Positions 10,485 to 22,800 of a DNA stretch of 64,000 bases are shown here, piece after piece. Source of the stretch: Phytoseiulus persimilis (Eukaryota > Arthropoda > Arachnida > Mesostigmata > Phytoseiidae). The position numbers and the translations under genes are program-made. The stretch's first letter is position 1; each line of letters starts with the position of its first letter. The notes below the pieces were generated by a model, which worked only from the letters and a program-made list of their open reading frames with translations, was not told the DNA's origin and searched no databases. The stretch spans positions 53,258,001 to 53,322,000 of the forward strand of contig CM075101.1 of NCBI GenBank assembly GCA_037576195.1, given 5' to 3'.

Positions 10485-10710
10485 TTCATGGGGGTGATTG
10501 CGAGGTCGATCTTGGAATCTTGGCCCAAGAGACATGGTCAGACCGACCTCGGAATCACCTCCATGGAGCCGAAAAGTATGGTCAGATCGACCCAGGAATC
10601 ATCTCCACATACCCCCAAAAGTTTGGCCCGATCGACTCTAAAAGGTATAATCAGACCGACTCCGTGATCGGCCCAATCTGTCCCAAAACAATCCCGAGGT
10701 CGACCCCGGA
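10485..10710 (+). repeat. Isolated diverged array of the 45-bp repeat family
   Basis: About four degenerate units (44-45 bp apart, for example TGGTCAGACCGACC at 10535 and TGGTCAGATCGACC at 10579) match the core of the fold-back arrays 1.2 kb to the left. The unit therefore also exists outside the fold-back structure. Confidence 0.65.
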
Positions 10711-12230
10711 TATTCCCTGCCTGAGCACGGGGCCAGATCCCTGGTCGCCAGCCATTTTGTCCCAGGGCCCTGGCTTTGTCGACCCTTGATGTGCGGCATC
10801 TGGGTGATTCATTCAATAGATTATGTATCTGTCTCCATGGAGGAGGCTCATCCCTATCATCATGCTTTCATTATCCTATCGCGATCATTCTCTTCGGGGG
10901 GACCTTTTCAGGTGCGAGGTGATTTGTCTCGAATTGTTCTCTGGGCGGATCCAGGATGAGGTTTGGGGACGTTCTAGATTCAATTGACCATTCCTAGATT
11001 TCGCGTTTCGTCCATCGACGACCTTTCCGACGGAGGGAGGTTCGACCACCATGCATATCACCCAGAGGATCTCGCACCAGATCGATATGGTTTTATCCGC
11101 AACGTACTTATAGAAATTTCGTCTTTCCCCAGCTTCGGTCAGGAATGGTCTCATGAGTGGCAGAGATTCTCATTTGGTAAGTCGGAAGCAGATAGTGTTG
11201 TGCTACCTACCTCCTTCCATGCCTGGGGAGAAAGGAGGGAGGGAGTAATGCTTTAGCAGGTATCGATTTATTCGGTCGAGGGTCTCTTCTTTGCGGGGGT
11301 TCGGGCTTGGGCGCCTTCGATTTAACTGAATGGTCGCAATGTTTGAAGTTCTTCATAACCATGATTGGCGCTCTCTCCTCCGAACTCGCGGTTCAGGTGG
11401 CCCAAGGCGTCATGATCGCTGTCAACAGCGTCAACTGTATCTGTCATCGTTGATGACATGGGCCTCTGATTGATCTCTCGCACTTAAAGGATCTGAAACA
11501 GGATTTGCCGTCTCTCGGAATAGCTGAGTACTTGAGAGAGGTTGCTTTCTTCTCTGGGACGCCCATCATGGCAGTTGATCAATTGCACTGCAGCTGGTTC
11601 AGGCTTGACCGCGATGAGATCCACGGTGCGGTTCACATCAATCACGGTCCACATTGACCTCGAAGTTATGAAATGGTGTGGATGTCCACAACGGCGGAAG
11701 GTGCGTTGACGGTCGGGCCATGGAGGTGACTGTCGCAGGTGAACCTTACCGTGCTTGGAAGCAAGGCGACCTGAGCACTCCTCGTATCGAGTTTCCTCGC
11801 TGTGCACCGTGTCGTCGCTGGCTCTAGGGCGACAAGCGACGGTCGAGCATCATGAAGCGAGCAGCTCGATGCGAGCGCTGTCAGACACGATAAACGAACA
11901 AACGCACTTGAATCGCTGTGCAGACCATAGGCCTCTCGGACAGAGCAATTCTTCAACACGCAACGACAAAGTTACCGAGTTTTCTCGGTTTGTAGCCGTG
12001 GAAAACACAGCCACAGCCGAAGCGGCTGGGCGAGGCGCGCTTTTTCGAACTGGAAGATACTGCGGCCGGCGACAAGGAAGTTCTCAAGTTTCTTCCGTAT
12101 TCCGGCTTCCAGAGGTTTTCAAGAAAAGTATCCGGGGGCCTATAACCATTCGGGGCCGATTCCGCGTGAGTATGCGAGGTTTCGTCGAGCTCCAAGCCGC
12201 TGCCGCGGCGTTCATTCGGATCACAGGTTA
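10711..12230. other. No recognisable gene; probably retroelement-adjacent sequence
   Basis: Open frames on both strands are up to 158 codons (11755-12231, +) but show no conserved domain I can name. The neighbouring copia fossil suggests that part of this may be terminal-repeat or flanking sequence. Confidence 0.35.
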
Positions 12231-12336
12231 GACCGGCCGGTGTCTTTTATTTATATAGATAACTTCGTTACGGAGAAGGCAGGAGCCACAACACTTTCCC
12301 TTGCACTGAACCATGACGACAAGAATGGAATTAGAC

Positions 12337-12879
12337 TCACGAAGACATTCCTAGCAATATACAGAGATAGTTGTGGCGAACTCTCAATAATGCCTTGGTT
12401 AGGAGATCCGCCGCTTGCTTCTCTGTTGAAATTTGCTGGACCGCCAGATCTCTCTCTGTGATCCTTTTCCTGATAAAGAAATGCCTAAGAGGAATGTGTT
12501 TCGTACGGCGATGAAACTCCGGATTCTGAGATAGCTTCACAACGGCGGCGTTGTCCACGAAAACCGTGGGAATTCCGTCGAACCTGGTTATCGCTTTGAA
12601 CAACCGTTTCAGCCAAACAACTTCCTTCGCTGCCTCACTTGCCGCTACGATTTCAGCTTCTGTGGTCGATGTAGCCACAGAACTTTGTCCCTGACTCATC
12701 CAGGGAATAGCACCACCGGCGTACTTGACAACGACACCTGACGTTGAGCAGCCTCTTTGAAAACACCCACCATACTCAGAGTCGCTATACGCCTCCAGAA
12801 CGGCGTTTGCTCCGCTGCGACTGTAGGCGATGCCGAAATCTACGGTCTCGGCAATGTAGCGCAGAAGCCGCTTGAGCAT
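12337..12879 (-). mobile_element. Ty1/copia fossil: RNase H portion
   Basis: The minus-strand frame of 180 codons carries the copia RNase H pattern: an AYSDSEYGGC start, a STTEAEIVAAS segment with the second acidic residue, a VDNAAVVKL segment, and the copia C-terminal KHIPLRHFFIR block. It is the 3' end of an element running right to left. The reverse transcriptase part that should lie to its right is absent, and sequence of an oppositely oriented copia copy occupies that position instead. This is a broken, partial fossil of the Ty1/copia superfamily. Confidence 0.85.
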
Positions 12880-13346
12880 CTTTGAAGAGTATTCGATGGT
12901 CTACCCAGAGCAGTCGTCGGCACTATTTGGATTGTCAGGAACGACGCCAGTCAATGGGCGAAGCGTCGGAGAACTTCGAGCGTAATCACCGAGCGCAGGC
13001 AATTACTATAGAATACTGAGATAGAAATCGTACGTCTGAAAACTGGAGTCAAGCGTCAGTTATTGTCGTGTAACCCTTCCCTGTCAGTGACTATAAGAGC
13101 CGGAATAAAACTTCAGTGTGTTGGGGGAGCCAAACGTTGTGTCCACCAGAATTGTCGTCTTCATTCGCGAGCCGTCGTCTCTAGACAAGTCTTGCATGCG
13201 CTACCGATCCTCTCATCCAAACGCAAAGAAGCTAGAGCCAGGCCCAAATGGCTTATCAACGTTATCAGCACGACACGCTATCGATGAGCGGGTCGGTGGC
13301 GTAAGTACACATCGGTGAAACCAGGTAGTCACAGCTCAGCGACACG

Positions 13347-15640
13347 ATGTCAAGACAGCAATCCGCCAGAGATGCCCAAGGTCCCCACGGCTTCGTTCAC
13401 TACGGACAGGACGGTCTCGAGGTTGATCCAGAACCAGGCTCCAGCACATCGGGAGATCCCATCGTGTGTGGACCAAGACCACGAGTTGCAACCAACATCA
13501 ACCTCGCACTCGACGGCAAGAACTACATACCATGGCGCACAGTCATGCCATCCGTACTGGATAGAGAGCCGTTTGCCTGGCAAGTAACCGTCGGAAAACT
13601 CAACCCACCAGCACCCGATCAAGCGAACACACCGGAAGGCAAAACGCAGATGAGGAATTACACCATCGGAAACAGAGCTGCGAGGTACGTGCTAATCAAC
13701 TCGAAACACCCGAATCTCGCCACATCATTATTCCTCGACAGTGCAGATAACATAGCAGCTCAGGGAATATGGCGCCGAATCAAGAACAAGTTCACGCGCG
13801 CAAGCGGCACTAGGAAGGGCCTGGCAGTGTCGAAGTTCATGACGTTCCAATACCACCCAGAACTATCCGTCGGCGATAACCTCCTCGCATACAAGAAAGT
13901 CATCTTCGAGCTCAACACAGTTGGAATCAACATGCCAGACGATGTCCAGTGCTCCAAACTTCTGGAGGCGCTACCAAGTTCGTGGGAACCGTTCCCACAG
14001 GGCTGGAGCACCCGACTGGACTCGGACAAACATCTGGACACACTGACGGATCTGATCGAAGGAGAAGCCATTCGAAGGAACCAAAGTGATGTCAACGAAA
14101 TCACTGCGATGTTCTCCCGATTGAACCCTTCAAGGAAGCATCACTTCAGGAGGAGAAACTTCACCAGAAGATCCAACTACCGAAGAACATCTGTGCAATC
14201 ATCCGGAGTGATATGTTAGAACTGCAATCAACGGGGAAACATGCAATCGGCCTGCAGACTTCCCCGAGCAGGCGGGAATCAATGCAGATGCGGATTTCGA
14301 GGCAGAGGACAATCGAGGACACTACCGCCGTAAGCCAATATCGCTGAAGCCTCGATCGTAGAGTGCCAGCAAGCCTAAGTCAATCAGGCAAGTGCTGAAG
14401 AGATATTTGCTATTGATAGCGGCTCGACTCGCCACATGCTGACCAGCCTAAAATGGATGACGGACTACGAACCGTTCGAAGACAACCAAGTGGTCGCACT
14501 CGGCGGATCCAACACCCTGAGTGCACAGGGGTCAGGAACCGCACTTGCGCCAGTGAACAACGACAACTAGACTACAACGCTACGTCTGAAGGACGCTGTG
14601 TACGTACCCAGGCTCCGCAGAAATCGGATTCCAGTTTCAAAGCTAGTGAACGAGAAGTTCCCCATTTTGGTGACTGAGGAAGCCATCACCATACTCCGAG
14701 ACAACGCAGAAGTTCGAGCTGAGCAACAAAATGGACTGTTCGTGTTCCACGCAAGTGAACCGGTTGAGGGAAACGTTGCGGGACTGAAGAAGAACGTAAG
14801 TCTGAAGGCGAGACATGAGATGATCGCACACATCAATGTTGAGACCCTCAGAAAAATGCTGAACCGCGAAGGATACGAAATAATCGATGACTCCGTGAAG
14901 TGTGACGTATGTACCCTAGGGAAGATGCATCGTTCGAGCAACAGGACGAAACCCGGGAAAGTGGTAGCTCCGAGACCAGGGTACATACACGCGGATACCT
15001 GGGCTATGCGTAAGACGTCTCTTGGTGGAGCAAATCTGTTTCTCACGTTGACCGACGGCACGACTCGGTTTCGGAAAGTCTTCTTTGTTAGATCAGAGGA
15101 TCGAGTCCCCGACAGGATGGCAGAGTTCGTCGAATGGTTCCAGAATGGAAGTGGATTCTCAGTTAAGATCTCCACTCTGACGAGGAAACAGAGTGAGTTG
15201 TTCACCCCCATTTTGCCCCCAGCTCAATGGGGTCTCTGAACGCCTGAATAGGTCGCTACTTGACCTTGCAAGGACCATGCTCATCGACAGGGGTCTTCCC
15301 AAGTACCTGTGAACGAAACCGGAAGACGAGACTCTTCTTTTGTGATGAGGCGGAGCAGTCTCCTTACGCTGGCCTGACCCGCCACGTTATATCACATTCT
15401 GAAAGAAGAGATACATCTCTCAGGGTCGCCCTGAGTCGTGGCCGAGTCGTAACTCCACTCACTCAACGGTTTCAGAGAACGAAACCAAAGCTGAACACCG
15501 AATATCGTCATCTTCGCTCGCACAAGAAGCCATTCCATACCCCATTCCCACGGCTACCAACTCATAGCCCCCGGAAGCACGGTTGCCGTGCAGCGCCCTA
15601 CTCCTGTTCACATCGACCCAGGCCTCGTCGACAGCCCGGA
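13347..15640 (+). mobile_element. Ty1/copia fossil: gag, protease and integrase portions
   Basis: A plus-strand copia element fragment. The gag part (about 13347-14219) has the copia-type NYIPWRTVM and WRRIKNKF blocks and a basic C-terminus. A protease-like IDSGSTRHM segment lies near 14412. The pre-integrase zinc-binding region and the start of the integrase core lie at about 14598-15310. The reverse transcriptase and RNase H portions are missing on this strand. The element is broken in several places and incomplete. Gag is still open over 290 codons, which suggests moderate rather than great age. No clear pair of terminal repeats was identified. Confidence 0.85.
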
Positions 15641-15649
15641 TGCATCCAT

Positions 15650-16010
15650 CCGTGAGATAGTCCGGAACATTTGACGCACATCCGAGCTTTGTTGTGCCGA
15701 GGGTGGCGATGTCCATGGCTATCTTCTGCCAGGGTCTGCTCGCAATCTCATGTGGTATCATCGGCTCTTTTTTCGGCGGATTCGGATACGCCTGGCAGCC
15801 AGTGTACTGTTTCACATGCGACTCTACGTCTTGCGGGATGCGAGGCCAGAATATGCACGATTTGACTCGCCGCCAGGTTGCCTCAGCGGCCATGTGTACG
15901 TAACAGGAACGTTTGACGGATTCTTTCCTGAGCTNTTCAACCGTTTCCGATGTAATGAGAGTCCTCTGACGAGAACGGCTTCGGGGTGTCAAATGCAATT
16001 GTACCGCCAA
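15650..16010 (-). mobile_element. Ty3/gypsy-type integrase fossil fragment
   Basis: The minus-strand segment has the gypsy zinc-binding and pre-core pattern HMAAEATWRRV ... FWPRIPQDVE ... GCQAYPNPPKKEPM followed by IPHEIASRPWQKIAMDI, the entry to the integrase core. Only this portion remains. It abuts the copia fossil in opposite orientation, so one element probably inserted into or beside the other. One ambiguous base (N) is present at 15935. Confidence 0.75.
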
Positions 16011-16699
16011 TCGTCTCTCGTTCCGAGCTCGACGTCCCGAACACCATAGAGTAGCTCAAGCCCTGGAGTGTCATTCGGGGTTGCGGGGGAAGCTTCCCCC
16101 TTTGCATTCTTCCGGGGAGCGGATGTTGCTCCGACACTGAGCACATTTGTGGGCTTAGAGCGGGAAAATTAGATTCGGAGCTGGTTGTTGCCGTCTTCAG
16201 CAAAGTGCCGGATCGCTGCTCGGACGATATAGACGGAACGCCAGCGGAGAGCGTGGCACCGACAGTGGTATCGTGAACGTGCATTCCATTGCTCGCTCTC
16301 ATGTTTTCTCCATCCCCGTTTTCTCGTTCGTGGAACGCTTCATATAATATCAGGATTTAGAGCTCTAGCCTCGAACATTCTCATTCATTAGTCCAATGAA
16401 ACTCCCGTTGCATTAGATCGTTGACGGGGTTCCGATTCGCTCTGAATCGAGCATTCTCTGGATCGTCCCAATACACTTGTTGATTCTCGTTCGATTTTAT
16501 TTTCTGTCCTTCTCCTCTTGTTGAAGTGTTGCTTTCCCTTGCCTTCCCTTCCCGTTATCCGGTAACGGTGGGCAACGGTGGTGCGGCTCTTCGGCAAACG
16601 GAATCCGGATCCGGCCGGAGTTGTGGGCAAGATTTCCGCGACTAGTTCGCCATAGTTCCTCACAGGTCGTCGTCTCGGTCGAGGTGAGTCGGGACCTTT
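16011..16699. other. No recognisable gene
   Basis: This stretch lies between the retroelement pile and the putative chitinase leader. Only short frames occur. Part of it may be promoter or 5' leader of the chitinase gene. Confidence 0.35.
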
Positions 16700-16856
16700 C
16701 CCAGAAGCGTTCCCGACTTCAATAACTTGTGGCCAGTGATCAGCGTCCGTCGCTGGAACAGTTATTTCGGTATTTCGGATTCAGGACGTTCTAAGGATAC
16801 TCTCTGCATCTGCCCGGACCGATCGCTGTAGCCGCAAGACCTGAGGTTCCGACACG

Positions 16857-16861
16857 ATGGT
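16857..16861 (+). promoter_or_regulatory. Cht7: Putative ATG-only first coding exon and splice donor of the chitinase
   Basis: The chitinase signal-peptide exon (26556-26676) begins directly after a splice acceptor in phase 0 and contains no methionine before its hydrophobic core, so the start codon must come from upstream. At 16857-16859 an ATG is followed immediately by a strong donor (ATG|GTGAGT), which gives exactly phase 0. Joining the two gives [17 protein letters not shown], an ideal signal-peptide start. The 9.7-kb intron is far longer than the others, so a nearer alternative is possible. Confidence 0.45.
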
Positions 16862-19800
16862 GAGTGATCTCATGCTGTATTGTCTATTTAGAGAAAATGC
16901 GTGAAAGTGCTCAGCTGAAGAAGGAGCTCAATTCTCGCGTCTCGGGAATCCGCGAAGTCGAGACGAAACCGCTCCTACTCAAGATCTCGCTGAGAGCGCG
17001 ACACGGCTCACGTGAAGTGTGCGACAGCAAGCATGCCGGCCGGCCGACTCCTTGGAGCGAAATTAGTTTCTCACGCGATTCTAATCGCTTGCCCTACTTG
17101 GGGAAGCCGACGTCTTCATGCGGAGCTCTGGGATTCGCGAGAAGTGTGTGATTTTGCTTGCAGCGTCAACTTATCTCCCCAACGTGAGAATATTTGAATA
17201 ATTCAAAACTCATCGCGTTGGTGCAGCTAACCTGTGCTAGATTCACCTAGCTTCCCCGCCGTTGAATCGGCGAACGGATCGATCGATGAACGAGCGAGGA
17301 TTCAGTGGTGTCATCGCGAATCGGAGGGAGCATCCGAAGACCGAGAGTCGAAATCCGACTTGGCTCAAGATCCGCACGGATCTTGGGAAAGACATTCGCT
17401 CGGAGCAACAATGGTTGTCGGCTATTCTTGGAACGTTTCGCTCAGTCGACGAACATACGAATCATGGATGAAAGCGTACAGCACACGCGCGGCAGAGATT
17501 TCGAGCCAATAACTCAAATGGCAACGCCGTTCCATGGTGAAGGTGTGGCTGTGGTGGAAATGAAAGGCCGAGAGCATCGGTCTGGGCTGGTTGCCGCTGG
17601 ATGCCCACTGGTCCGACCGCGTGGTGGTTTTCCCGGTTCGTTGGTTCCTCGGTCTGTCGCCAAGATCGGTGGTCGTACGGTCGCGGTTATCCTGGAGGCA
17701 AGAATACGTCTGAACGAGCGGGCTAGCCTGTCGACCGACCGACCGGTCAACCAGCCATCAGCGGCCCTTTCGGTGCTGGTGGTACTGCCGCCGTCGTTGC
17801 TGTTGTTGTCGCGCGTATTCGTTGAAACAAGGGGCCGCTGAACAGAGAACCAAGGGGAGCGGTTCGCTCAGAGCCGAAAGAGCTCTTGGCAAGTAACTCA
17901 AGGACGACTTCGTGGTGGAGTCAGAGGAAGTCTAGTCGACTGGCGGCCGCGCAAGCCGTGCGGGGACACGAACAGCTTTCAGCTGCGATAGGCCGCCGGT
18001 CCCATGACCAATAGTGGTGAAAAACATAGAAAGAACAAATGCAGCGCTTTGACAAATCAACCGTGTCAATGGCGGCGTGAGATTTGCGGGATCGCAATCT
18101 ATTGTCGTCGGCTTCTTAGGGGAAGATCCGCACTTCACCGAACTACCGAAAGTTTCGGTGAAGTGCGCGATCAAACACGCACCTGCGGGTTTCCAACCAA
18201 TCGGGAGAGCGACCGACCGACAGTTGCACCGACAACAAGGCCAACACGTCTGTCCGGGGCTTCTGTACGCATCTCTCCGATCCTTCTCTGTGGGTTGGGG
18301 AGCCCAAACTCGAGAAAATCCACTTTGATCCGCCGCCAGGTGCCACGCCTTTCAGGAGGAGGAACGTGTCCCTCTCAATGACGCCGCATGGGCATTCTCG
18401 GAATCAGTCGTTCTTGAACGGACCTCCAACATCCAAGAGTTGCCCGAGCGACAAACTAGAGAAACGTTCGCTGGACACGAATCCGCCCGTCGCGATCAAT
18501 CTGCATTCCATCGTCGAAGTCTACTCATCGGGCACCGGTTCCGGCGGACGGTTTTCCGAAAGCCAGTGATGACATATTCCGGACGAAAGTCTCAGCGAGG
18601 GGTGTTCGATTTGGAACGAGTGGGAGCGACGGCCACCGGGCGTAGCACATGAGCTACCGGTTGATAACAGACCTCGTGTGTCGCAACACAAGTTTTTGCC
18701 TGTTGACCGATTCTAATCGGGTGTCGCTGTCGAAAGCTCTATCTATTTTGCGGAATAATTACTGACAACGGCGACAGCTGTTCACTCGCTGCTGCTGCTA
18801 TTATTACTCAAAGCAAGAGACCGAGCATGACGCCGGGAAACAGCATCGTTTCGTCCCCGCGCCATGACTCGACGGGATAAGCATTTGGTCCTACTGTCTG
18901 CGGCCAGTCAGAGAAATACATCGCAGGGCACGCTCGCCCCCCGGTCGACCGGCGGAGCGACCGGTCGCCTGTCCAGACAGCGGCGGACAAGCATGAGTTG
19001 TGTGTTTGTGCGTCGCCACTTCCGCTTCAGAACAATGCCTCCGAGTGTCGCTCACGGAATCAACATCAACAACAACGACGAAGACGACGACAGCCACGAG
19101 ACAATTCTAGAAGAGGTGTGAAAGTGTCGTTTGATCGAAGTGACTGAATGCCACGGCGGAATCTCTCGCTGACTGGGAGAACCTTTTGAGCCGTTCAGCG
19201 GAGTCGCGAGCGAACACGGTGTCGCAGCGGTTGTCGCCCGACTGGGGGAGGTGCGACGAGCAAACAGCTAAACAAAGCTGCGACGTGTTCTCCCGTGGTA
19301 AACGATAAAATGCGTCACACGAAAATCCGACCTTCTGTTGTTCCGAGCAAAATTTGTAGAACCGGTCCGCAGTGAGGCATGGGTGGCTGCGTGCTCACAT
19401 TTTCTGGATTTCCGATGAGAATTCAGACAAAAAGCCAGAGAACTTCCAGGATGGCTCAAGGCGATTGAGGCGACCAAATTGCTCGCCTACGAAGTTTCGT
19501 TAGTTGTGGCGCGGCAGGCCATCCTCGCCGGCGCGGTGCCAACGGAATTCCAACGAGACGCAGGCTGATGATCGAGGGCTCAAGTCTCGAAGAGACGACC
19601 ATCGGAGCATCGCGATCGCTGTCGAACCCCAGCCGCACTTTCACTTGTCTCCGTGTCTATCTGTCAACTTGTATGACAAGAAACACAACCGGAAACGTAA
19701 CGGCTGTTGTGTTGACGATTCTGCCACCGATCAGCGAAAAAATCCTTCGATCTGGTTCTTGGTCCGTCCGTTCGTCTGCTCACTCGCTCGCTCATTCATT

Positions 19801-22800
19801 CGTTCGAAGGTATCGCGCCCAAAATTAAATTATTCGGACACGACGACGCTGGTTCAGCCGTTCATCAAACAGGTTGTCTTGGCACCTGGAAATCATAATC
19901 ATGCAGAAGAATTAATCCGGTTGCATGGAACCGCCTGCATCGAAACTTCAGTAGTATTCTCTGTAGAAAATTCGGAGGATTCATCCCCGGGCATGAGGGC
20001 TGAATGGACCTTCGGGAGGGAGGAGGGAGCTAGGCATCGGGATGCGAGTTGGATCGAATCGTTTGCTGAACTTTTTCTGGCAAAGTCCGGATGAGGGGCG
20101 GGGGCGTCGGCTGCGAAATTCGTTCGATGCGGAAAAGGAAAATTCGTCCATCTTGGAATCCCATTCGAGCGTGTGATTCGCTTCCCAATGTCATTTCGAA
20201 GAACGTTGCCGTACCTCACGTTTCACACTCTTTCCCACTTTCTGTCTTCGCCCCGGAAGGGATTCTGATCGGGAGAGCGAGTTTCGGGTCGGTTCCTCCC
20301 GGCGAAGCCGCATTCGGTCAGTATTTTTCCCCAACGGATGCAACTGCTCACTTGACTGCAGGGCCCTGTACTGACCGGCTTGGGAGGGCGGTCGCAAGTG
20401 AATTCAGTGCGCGCAGAAACACAGAGCCTTGATCGCGGAGGGCAGATTAGTTGGTCCGTTGGTTCGCCTGCGCGATTTTGCTCATTCTCTGATTGCGCGA
20501 TCGGGGCTCCAGATATGTTCGGGATCGGCGGGATTGTCATTCAATCTTATCATCCTCGGTCGCGTCCTGCTTCCTTCTAGCTGAACTGCAGTCCCGTCTC
20601 ATCGGTAGACAAAGGCGTCCGCAGTTCTGTGGAACGATCTGTGCATCGGAAGCCGATAAGAGGAAGTTGGCTCAACGAGAAGGGCCTTCACAGCCGATGG
20701 CTGTCTAAGCTGACTGTTGAGCGGCTTCCTGAGTGAATCATTGGTGGCGCAAGCGAGCCACAACTCCTAGAGAACCGGCGGAGCCTTCGTAGAGCTTGAA
20801 CATCTCGACAAACCACTCGCTCTCTCCCTTCTGAGTGACGTTGGCGGAATCGATCGTGAGGGTTGCATTCCGTGTACAGTTTGCATAGAAGCGAACACGT
20901 TCCGAAAAGAACGTTTGAATAAATTCATCGATGGGCCAGCCGCGTTCGGCTGTAGCCGATTGATATAAATCGGCTCACGGGCGGGCGTGATAATCGGCGG
21001 GCGGTTGATCGGGAACATGACACCCACGAGATACCAAGTCTGCGTTTCTAACCCTGTCTTAAGCATCGATCCACGATCGCATCGCTAGCTGCATCCAGTG
21101 TTCCGTGTCGTTCAACTTCTTCCCGATTCGTTCTATCAGGAGCCGATCTTGGATAATGGGCTTCCAGAAACTAGTCGACTATTCGCGATTCATGCCCGCG
21201 TTAGCAGACTGTGATTAGAGAAAACCTAATCCTGAGGAGCTCAGTCGCCACACCTCCATTATCCGGGGCCATCCGATCCGAGCGAGTGACTGGTCGAAAA
21301 CGTTCATGAACGAATCAGGGTTCGATGGGAATGGTTCCGGATTCACGAACGCGTCTCCCATGGCGCAATATCCCTGTTTCGAGCTGATATACTGAGAGTT
21401 GGTGAGAAAAATGAACGACCGATTCATCCCAAGACTTCTATCGCCTCTACAACCGTTAGATGGATCCCCTCCGCGGCTTTCTCGGTTCCAAACAATTTCG
21501 ACTGCGTATTCATCACCTCTTCTCAGTCACCGGCAGGGCTCATGTCCTGTCCAGTTCTGGGGCGTTTCCTTTGTTACCTGGCTACAAAGAACAAGATTTG
21601 TAAGAGAAAAACAATAGATCGCATGTTTACTCGTTGGTGGAATAGTTAAGCAGCGAACGCAGTTTGCATCCAATGCAGCGAAGAATGAAGGGACGTCGGT
21701 CGCTGCAAGTTTTTTCAGCCCAGGAGGGATATAGAATTCGGACTTTCGGTAAGACGTCGCTAGCTCAAGACCGAAGCCGCCGTGTCGGCAGTTGCTTCTG
21801 CGGCTGTTGCTGCTGCCTCGGCTCTTGCCAATCACTTCCTACTCGTGCCGCTACTGGTACTTGTGGCAGCGGTGGCATCGCATCAACTTTGAAGCGCAAT
21901 TGCGGTGTTACGGTTCCTGGACTACTCGACCGCTCTCGCTGACGCTGAGTCATGCAGTCAATCGAGAGTATTCCGCAGATCATGACGATTAGATTGAGCG
22001 AGATCGGCGATCAAGAATCGCATCTCTCGCTCAGCTCCAGCCGGCTCGAGCTTTTCGGAGTTTCGGCAAATCCGTCAATATATTGCGTGCGTGATTGTTT
22101 GCAGCGTCATTATCTCCTTCTCGCCCCTGAAACCGTGCTGCGCCCGCGCCTCCGGAGTTGGGCAATTCAATTTTGAAAGTTGACTCTTGAAAAAGAGCCC
22201 GTAACGACTCCCTCTACGGCTACATGAGCTTGCCCGGCTCAGTGTTATTCTCTCAAGAGCGATGTCGGCGCCGTTTGGATTCGTGTTGTTTTCATCCAAG
22301 CCTCAATCCATGACTTGCTCCCGACTCTGAGAGGCACCTCAGGACTTGCGTCAGAACACAAAGGAAACCGACCGGAACGCCCTTCAGGCAAGAGCTCTGG
22401 CGGTAGAGCCTCATCGTCATTCCGTTTCGCTTTCGTTCCCCGTCGGATCTGTGCCAGATATTTTCTCCGTTTTCCCTTTTCTTTTTCCTTCTTCTGGATT
22501 GTTCTCGGTGAGCCGGAGCCATCGTGAAAGTTGTTGACCTCCTTTCGCGCTGAGGGAGCTGGCCAGATCGGAGCAAAACTGGCCAGGTCCGAGCTGGCCG
22601 TCGGACTTTCCTCCGGATGGTAGTGTTGACTGACTGACTGACCAAACGACTTGCCAGCTGACTGACCAGCGGTGAGTCCGGAAGAAGCGTATCTCGATCG
22701 TCTTCCGAACTTCTGACCGGGTTCTCCGCCCTGCTGCCGCTTGATTTGAGCTCATTGGACCAAAGGCCATAGTCTGAAACTTATCTTGACGTCATCCCTC

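Noticed and set aside
11755-12231. 158-codon plus-strand frame beside the copia fossil
   Set aside because: There is no recognisable domain, and the adjacent sequence is retroelement debris.
15459-15650. Left part of the minus-strand frame that contains the gypsy integrase motif
   Set aside because: Beyond about 15650 the frame no longer resembles integrase. It is antisense to trailing copia-derived sequence, so it was left out of the gypsy call.
19504-20094. 196-codon plus-strand frame in the long chitinase intron
   Set aside because: No recognisable domain or codon pattern. In a CpG-rich, stop-poor stretch such a frame is not convincing alone.
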